Assembly (NCBI RefSeq): GCF_016734815.1
Contig: NZ_JAERQF010000019.1
Span: 37,642-101,641, forward strand
Length of the DNA: 64,000 nt
DNA from: Hymenobacter rubidus
GTDB taxonomy: Bacteria > Bacteroidota > Bacteroidia > Cytophagales > Hymenobacteraceae
Direction of reading: 5' to 3'
The stretch's first letter is position 1, and the number at the start of each line of letters is the position of its first letter. This document shows positions 59,469-64,000 of the stretch, in pieces. The notes under the pieces are model-generated. The model was not told where the DNA came from. It did not search any database and saw only the letters and a program-made list of their open reading frames with translations. Position numbers and translations under genes: made by a program.

Positions 59469-62126
59469 TTAGAAATGGCTGTTTTCCAGCTCGTCTTTTC
59501 CTTCCGACTTAACCTGCAGGAGCTTGGCTACCAGGCCAGTCCAGCCGGTTTGGTGGCTGGCGCCGAGGCCGTGGCCATCGTCGCCGTGGAAGTACTCGTG
59601 AAACAGCAGGTAGTCGCGGAAGTGCGGGTCGGTTTGCAATAATTCATTTTGACCGAATGCCGGGCGGCGGCCTTTCTCGTCTTTGAGCAGCAGGCGGGTG
59701 AGGCGGCCCGCCAGCTTATCGGCCACCTCGTTTAGATTCAATAGGTTGCCCGAGCCCGTGGGGTATTCCACCTTGAAGGAGTCGCCGTAGTAGGCGTAGA
59801 ACCGCTGCAACGACTCCACAATGAGGTAGTTGATGGGAAACCACACCGGGCCGCGCCAGTTGCTGTTGCCCCCAAACATGCCGGAATCGGACTCGCCCGG
59901 CAGGTACTGCACCACGAAGTCGGTTTTGCCGGCCCGGTACACGTAGGGGTAGTTTTTGTGGTAGCGCGACAGGGCCCGCACGCCGAATTCGGACAGGAAT
60001 TCGCTTTCGTCCAGCATGCGGCTGAGCAGACCCTTGAGGCGGCTGCGGCGCACCAGGCTCATGAGGTGGCGGGCGCCCTTGCCGGGCTCTTGCCAGCGCG
60101 CCACCAGCTGCGCCAGGTGCGGCCGGTTGGTGACCAGCCAGCGGGCCCGCCGGGCAAAAGCCGGCATGGCATCCAGCAGCTCGTCGTCGATGATTTCGAC
60201 GGCAAACAGTGGAATCAGGCCCACAATGGAGCGCACTTTGAGGCGGGTGCGCGCATTGTCGGGCGTGTGCAGCACGTCGTAGTAAAACTGGTCGTCCTCG
60301 TCCCAGAGGTTGAAGCGGCCGTCGCCGCCGCGGGTCATGGCATCGGCGATGTAGAGGAAGTGCTCGAAGAATTTACCGGCCATTTCCTGGTACACCGGGT
60401 TTTGCTTGGATAGCTCCAGCGCCATGCGCATCAGGTTGAGGGCGTACATGGCCATCCAGCTGGTGCCGTCGCTCTGCTCCATTTTGCCGCCAGTGGGCAG
60501 CGGGGCGGAGCGGTCGAACACGCCAATGTTGTCGAGGCCCAGGAAGCCACCCTCGAAGATGTTGCGGCCGTCGCGGTCCTTGCGGTTCACCCACCACGTA
60601 AAGTTCAAAGACAGCTTGTGGAACACCATTTCCAGAAACGTGTTGTCGCCCTGGCCGCCGCGCCGTTTTTTGTCCATCTGGTACACGCGCCAGGTAGCCC
60701 AGGCGTGCACGGGCGGGTTTACGTCGCTCAGGTTCCACTCGTAGGCCGGCAGCTGGCCGCTGGGGTGCAGGTACCGGTCTTTGGTGAGCAGGCGCAGCTG
60801 GTTTTTGGCAAACTCGGAGTCCACCATGGCCAGCGGAATGCAGTGAAAAGCCAAATCCCAGGCCGCATACCAGGGATATTCCCACTTATCAGGCATCGAC
60901 ACCAGGTCGGCGTTGTGCAGGTGCCGCCAGTCGCTGTTGCGAATGAGCTGGCGCTTGGGGTCCGGCGGCGGCATGGCCGGGTCGCCGTCGAGCCACTGCG
61001 CCACGTCGTAATAAAAATACTGCTTGCTCCAGAGCATGCCGGCAAAGGCCTGGCGCTGCACATTGCGAGCGTCGGCGTCGGGCTGGTGCTGCTGAATGCA
61101 GTCGTAGAAAGCATCGGCCTCCTGCAGCCGGGCGGCAAACAGCGTGTTGAAGTCCTCGAACGGCCGGCCGAGTGCGGCCTTGCTCAGCCGCAGCCGTATC
61201 CGGCGCGCCTGGCCGGCCCCAATCTTCAGCTTGTAGTGCGCCGCCACTTTGGTGCCCTGTTGCGCCGGGTTCACGGCCGCAGTCCGGCCCTCCACCACGT
61301 AGTCGTTGATGCCGTCTTTGAAGTAGCGCCCCACGCCCGGCAAGCCGTAGAGGCGGGTGCCGTTGGTGTCGTTGTCGCAGAACAGCAAATCGGGCCGCTC
61401 GTCGCAATAAAAGTGGTAGCGGCCCAGCTCGCTGTGGTAGGCCTCTACCGCGCCGGGCGCGGTGGCCGTCAGCGTCGGCCGCTCTTCGTCGTAGCCCCAG
61501 GCCCAGGTGTTGCGAAACCAAAGCTGCGGCAGCACCTGCACGCTGGCCCGCCGCGCGCCGCGGTTGTGCACCGTCACCTGCATCAGAATGTCGTCGGGGC
61601 CGGCTTTGGCATACTCGATGAACACATCAAAATAGCGACTATCGTTAAATATGCCGGTATCCAGTAGCTCGTACTCGGGGTCGAGGCGGGTGCGCTGGGC
61701 GTTTTGCCGCACCAGCTTTTGGTAGGGGAAAGCCTGCTGCGGATACTTGTACAGCATTTTTTGATAGGAGTGCGTGGGGGTGCTGTCCAGGTAGTAGTAC
61801 AGTTCCTTCACGTCCTCGCCGTGGTTGCCCTGGCCGTTGGTGAGGCCAAACAGGCGCTCTTTCAGTTGGTTGTCCCGGCCGTTCCACAGGGCCACGTTCA
61901 GGCACAGCTGCTGCTGGTCGTCGCAGAAGCCGCCCAGGCCCTCTTCGCCCCAGCGGTAGGCGTAGGAGCGCGCCACGTCGTGCGTGATGTGGTCCCAGGC
62001 GTTGCCATTGGCGCTGTAGTCCTCGCGCACCGTTCCCCACTGACGCTCGGTGAGGTAGGGGCCGAATTTCTTCCAGTTTACTGACTGCGTATCGGTATCA
62101 GTCAAGCGTAATTCTTCCTGCGTCAT
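59469..62126 (-). CDS. GH63-like glycosidase (MGH1-like / mannosyl-oligosaccharide glucosidase family)
   Basis: An 885-residue cytosolic protein from MTQEELRLTDTDTQSVNWK; the upstream in-frame extension lacks homology features and contains no signal sequence. Seen: WGTVREDYSANGNAWDHITH near the N-terminus, AYRWGEEGLGGFCDDQQQLC, then an (alpha/alpha)6-type catalytic region with DKWEYPWYAAWDLAFHCIPL, LPAYEWNLSDVNPPVHAWA, GFLGLDNIGVFDRS, and SNWRGPVWFPINYL. These are typical of GH63-related bacterial glucosidases acting on alpha-glucosides or glucosylglycerate-like solutes. Acidic residues in the WDLAFH and EWNLSDVNPP blocks are likely catalytic. Substrate undetermined. Confidence 0.85.
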   Translation of the reverse strand: MTQEELRLTDTDTQSVNWKKFGPYLTERQWGTVREDYSANGNAWDHITHDVARSYAYRWGEEGLGGFCDDQQQLCLNVALWNGRDNQLKERLFGLTNGQGNHGEDVKELYYYLDSTPTHSYQKMLYKYPQQAFPYQKLVRQNAQRTRLDPEYELLDTGIFNDSRYFDVFIEYAKAGPDDILMQVTVHNRGARRASVQVLPQLWFRNTWAWGYDEERPTLTATAPGAVEAYHSELGRYHFYCDERPDLLFCDNDTNGTRLYGLPGVGRYFKDGINDYVVEGRTAAVNPAQQGTKVAAHYKLKIGAGQARRIRLRLSKAALGRPFEDFNTLFAARLQEADAFYDCIQQHQPDADARNVQRQAFAGMLWSKQYFYYDVAQWLDGDPAMPPPDPKRQLIRNSDWRHLHNADLVSMPDKWEYPWYAAWDLAFHCIPLAMVDSEFAKNQLRLLTKDRYLHPSGQLPAYEWNLSDVNPPVHAWATWRVYQMDKKRRGGQGDNTFLEMVFHKLSLNFTWWVNRKDRDGRNIFEGGFLGLDNIGVFDRSAPLPTGGKMEQSDGTSWMAMYALNLMRMALELSKQNPVYQEMAGKFFEHFLYIADAMTRGGDGRFNLWDEDDQFYYDVLHTPDNARTRLKVRSIVGLIPLFAVEIIDDELLDAMPAFARRARWLVTNRPHLAQLVARWQEPGKGARHLMSLVRRSRLKGLLSRMLDESEFLSEFGVRALSRYHKNYPYVYRAGKTDFVVQYLPGESDSGMFGGNSNWRGPVWFPINYLIVESLQRFYAYYGDSFKVEYPTGSGNLLNLNEVADKLAGRLTRLLLKDEKGRRPAFGQNELLQTDPHFRDYLLFHEYFHGDDGHGLGASHQTGWTGLVAKLLQVKSEGKDELENSHF

Positions 62127-62338
62127 GCCTTGGTAAAAGCGCGTAGTTGAGCGGTAAAAAACTCCTAGTACGGGCTTTCTGGCCAAGAAAGCAATGAATA
62201 AAAACAACTATCTAGTAAACAATGCTATACATTTAAATAACAAACCCTTTCGACCCACGAGTTGCCGGCCAGCATCTGCGGACGCTTGCCAGTAACCCAA
62301 GGGCCGAAAGGGCTGATGTTGTGCCTGCGGCGGGTCCG

Positions 62339-62692
62339 TTATTTTTTGCTCTTTTCGGCGTGCACCAGCAGGTCGCTGCCGTGGCGGCGCAGCAGGTCGG
62401 CGAGTTCAGTCAGGGGCTTTTTAAGGTCGGCTTCCGCATGGGCGCTGACCTGGCTGGTCTGGTCGCCGAGCATGGTCAGCGAGTTGCCGATGGCGTGGGC
62501 GCTCAGGCTGCCGCTGGTCAGCATCGATTGCAGGTTGCCGATTTCGCGGGCAATGTCCTGCAGGCCGGGCAGGCCGCTTTGCAGAAACTGCTGCTGCCAG
62601 GTTTCGGTATTGTCCATGGCCGAGCCGAGGGGCAGGCTGGTGAGGCCGTTTTTCAGGGCGCTGACGGTGGCGAGAAGGTGGTCGGAGGGCAT
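62339..62692 (-). CDS. Hypothetical helical protein
   Basis: A 117-residue, mostly helical soluble protein (MPSDHLLATVSALKNGLTSL; NTETWQQQFLQSGLPGLQDI; LTELADLLRRHGSDLLVHAE). It has no signal peptide, TM span or motif I recognise. Its length, amphipathic pattern and own intergenic space support a gene. Similar small proteins occur as hypotheticals in Bacteroidota; function unknown. Confidence 0.6.
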   Translation of the reverse strand: MPSDHLLATVSALKNGLTSLPLGSAMDNTETWQQQFLQSGLPGLQDIAREIGNLQSMLTSGSLSAHAIGNSLTMLGDQTSQVSAHAEADLKKPLTELADLLRRHGSDLLVHAEKSKK

Positions 62693-62748
62693 TTGGTGAA
62701 GTGGTGAGGTGGTGAAATAGTGAGTTGTTTTTATGCTGGATACTTCCT

Positions 62749-62847
62749 ATCATCCTGAGCTTGCGAAGGACCTTACCACCGCCGAACAGTTGGCAGTAAC
62801 TCAACGGGCACAGGCATGATAAGGTCCTTCGCAAGCTCAGGATGACA
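62749..62847. repeat. Family C hairpin element (C5)
   Basis: Arms TATCATCCTGAGCTTGCG and CGCAAGCTCAGGATGACA. The loop has AACAGTTGGCAGTAACTCAA, the shared core. It lies between uvsE and the hypothetical gene. Confidence 0.87.
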
Positions 62848-62861
62848 GAGGATTTGAGTAG

Positions 62862-63854
62862 TTAAACCCCTGCCTTTTTAACGCCTACTGCTTTTGTACG
62901 CTTGGTGGGGGTGCCAGGGTCGCGGGGCAGGTTCAAGGGAGGGATGGGCAGGTTGGGAGCGGGCGCGCTTAGGCCCAGCTCGCGCAGAATGGCTACGGCG
63001 CGCAAGGCGCTGGCTTCCTTGTTCTTGATTTCCAGCATCATGTCAAAGTCAAGACCGTGCAGGTGGGTAAGAAATTCACGAAACGAGTCGTCTACCAGGT
63101 CGTCGGTGTGCTTGCCCTTGCGCTCGCCCAGGGCCTGCGAGCTGTAATCCATCATGGGCACGCCGTCGGCAATGGGGTGCCAGGTGCCGGCCGCCAAGCG
63201 CAGGGCCTCGGCCATGGGTTCGCCGTGGTTGAGGCATTCGTGGTGGAAGTTGTCGAACAGAATGGGCACGCCCGTCAGCTCGTGCAGGTGCAGGCAGTCG
63301 CGCAGCGGAAACAACCGGTCGTCGTTTTCCACCACCAGCCGGGCCTTCACCGCGTCGGGCAGCGTGGCGTGCACCTGGGCAAACCGGCTGATGGCCAGCT
63401 CCCGCTCACCGTACAGCCCGCCCACGTGAATCTGGAGCTTGGCCGTACCGTCCAGCCCCATCAAATCCAGCATCGAGCCCTGGTATATCAGCTCCTGAAT
63501 GCTGCGCTGCACAATGTCTGGGCTGGGCGAGTTCAACACCACAAACTGGTCGGGGTGGAAGCTTACGCGCAAGTGGTTGGCCTTGATGTAGTCGCCAATG
63601 GCCCGGAATTCGGCCACGAAATGCATTTGCCAGGGAAAGGTGTTGATGGGGTGCGAGCCAAAGGGAACAATGCCCGAGCCCATCCGAAAAAAGAGCAGGC
63701 CCTGGGCCACGTTCCATTCCAGCATCCGGCGCAAGCAGGTCAGGTTGGCCGTCACGGCCGTCACCACCCGCTCATCGGTGTAAGAGGCCAGCCGGAAGGT
63801 GTTGGCCGCGCTGCAATCCATGGCCTCGTTCACGCAGGGATACCCGATTTTCAT
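62862..63854 (-). CDS. uvsE: UV DNA damage endonuclease UvsE/UvdE
   Basis: A 330-residue TIM-barrel endonuclease that nicks DNA 5' to UV photoproducts in an excision route independent of UvrABC. Seen: MKIGYPCVNEAMDCSAANTF at the N-terminus, SFHPDQFVVLNSP, QIHVGGLYGERELAISRF, RLVVENDDRLF, ILFDNFHHECLNHGE, and DYSSQALGERKGKHTD. The His/Glu/Asp residues in these blocks are the expected metal ligands. A basic tail (TKRTKAVGVKKAGV) follows. The gene stands alone between C5 and the elements at the window end. Confidence 0.95.
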   Translation of the reverse strand: MKIGYPCVNEAMDCSAANTFRLASYTDERVVTAVTANLTCLRRMLEWNVAQGLLFFRMGSGIVPFGSHPINTFPWQMHFVAEFRAIGDYIKANHLRVSFHPDQFVVLNSPSPDIVQRSIQELIYQGSMLDLMGLDGTAKLQIHVGGLYGERELAISRFAQVHATLPDAVKARLVVENDDRLFPLRDCLHLHELTGVPILFDNFHHECLNHGEPMAEALRLAAGTWHPIADGVPMMDYSSQALGERKGKHTDDLVDDSFREFLTHLHGLDFDMMLEIKNKEASALRAVAILRELGLSAPAPNLPIPPLNLPRDPGTPTKRTKAVGVKKAGV

Positions 63855-63920
63855 ACTTCAGGCTTACGCGGATGGACAATGAACAGTTATCAATGAGCAA
63901 TGAGTAATGAGCAAAATAAA

Positions 63921-64000
63921 GGTCATGCAGAGCGCAGCGAAGCATCTCGCGTGCATTAGTACTTCAATCGCCTGTCATCCTGAGCGCAGCGAAGGACCTT
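63921..64000. repeat. Family B left arm with a family C left arm in its loop, cut by the window edge
   Basis: GGTCATGCAGAGCGCAGCG (B left arm) leads to GTGCATTAGTACTTCAATCG and then CTGTCATCCTGAGCGCAGCG (C left arm, from 63972). The order repeats the nested arrangement at 11451. The right arms would lie past the window. Confidence 0.75.

Overview
The window looks like chromosomal DNA of a GC-rich Bacteroidota, most likely Hymenobacter or a close relative in Cytophagales. The evidence is two SusC/SusD-type glycan loci, a hybrid two-component regulator, two proteins with type IX secretion (T9SS) C-terminal sorting domains, TAnnTTTG-type -7 promoter boxes, and a tmRNA whose tag ends in YAMAA. 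The genus call is inference from gene content and style; no 16S gene is present.

Layout. (1) 3-12821: a uronic-acid glycan utilisation locus: the end of a SusD, three alginate-lyase-family (PF05426) proteins, a GH88 unsaturated glucuronyl hydrolase, an SDR uronate reductase and two GH2 enzymes. (2) 13236-20742: recQ, a rhodanese, a secreted endonuclease I with a T9SS tail, and dnaX on the minus strand with an A11 slippage tract. (3) 21053-21422: ssrA (tmRNA). (4) 21617-24786: a membrane hydroxylase and a fatty-acid desaturase, divergent from a helix-turn-helix protein. (5) 25112-32547: phenylacetate degradation, paaE-A-B-C-D, a paaH-like dehydrogenase and paaZ, behind a promoter with a TetR-like palindrome. 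(6) 32717-47356: a fructan/raffinose-type locus: hybrid two-component regulator with a periplasmic sugar-binding sensor, SusC, SusD, MFS sugar porter, GH36 alpha-galactosidase, PfkB fructokinase and GH32. (7) 47434-48589: DUF3037 protein plus HipA-like kinase. (8) 48869-58233: two copies of a four-gene minus-strand cassette (ECF sigma factor, zinc-finger anti-sigma factor with HEAT repeats, two DUF4097-like exported proteins), separated by a choice-of-anchor I T9SS protein. (9) 58530-63854: two small exported proteins, a GH63-like glycosidase, a small hypothetical and UvsE.

The most striking feature outside genes is a dense set of about 30 intergenic hairpin elements of about 30-165 bp, roughly one per 2 kb. 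They fall into four families, called A to D here. B and C share arm sequence and a loop core (GGCAGTAATTCA-like). Their arms vary in a compensatory way, some are nested inside others, and one A element sits between the only usable start codon and the signal peptide of a GH2 gene. No transposase is seen in the window.

The best candidates for under-described biology are the hairpin families, the duplicated sigma/HEAT-anti-sigma/DUF4097 cassette, and the predicted slippage site in dnaX. All functional assignments come from reading protein motifs by eye; no database search was run.
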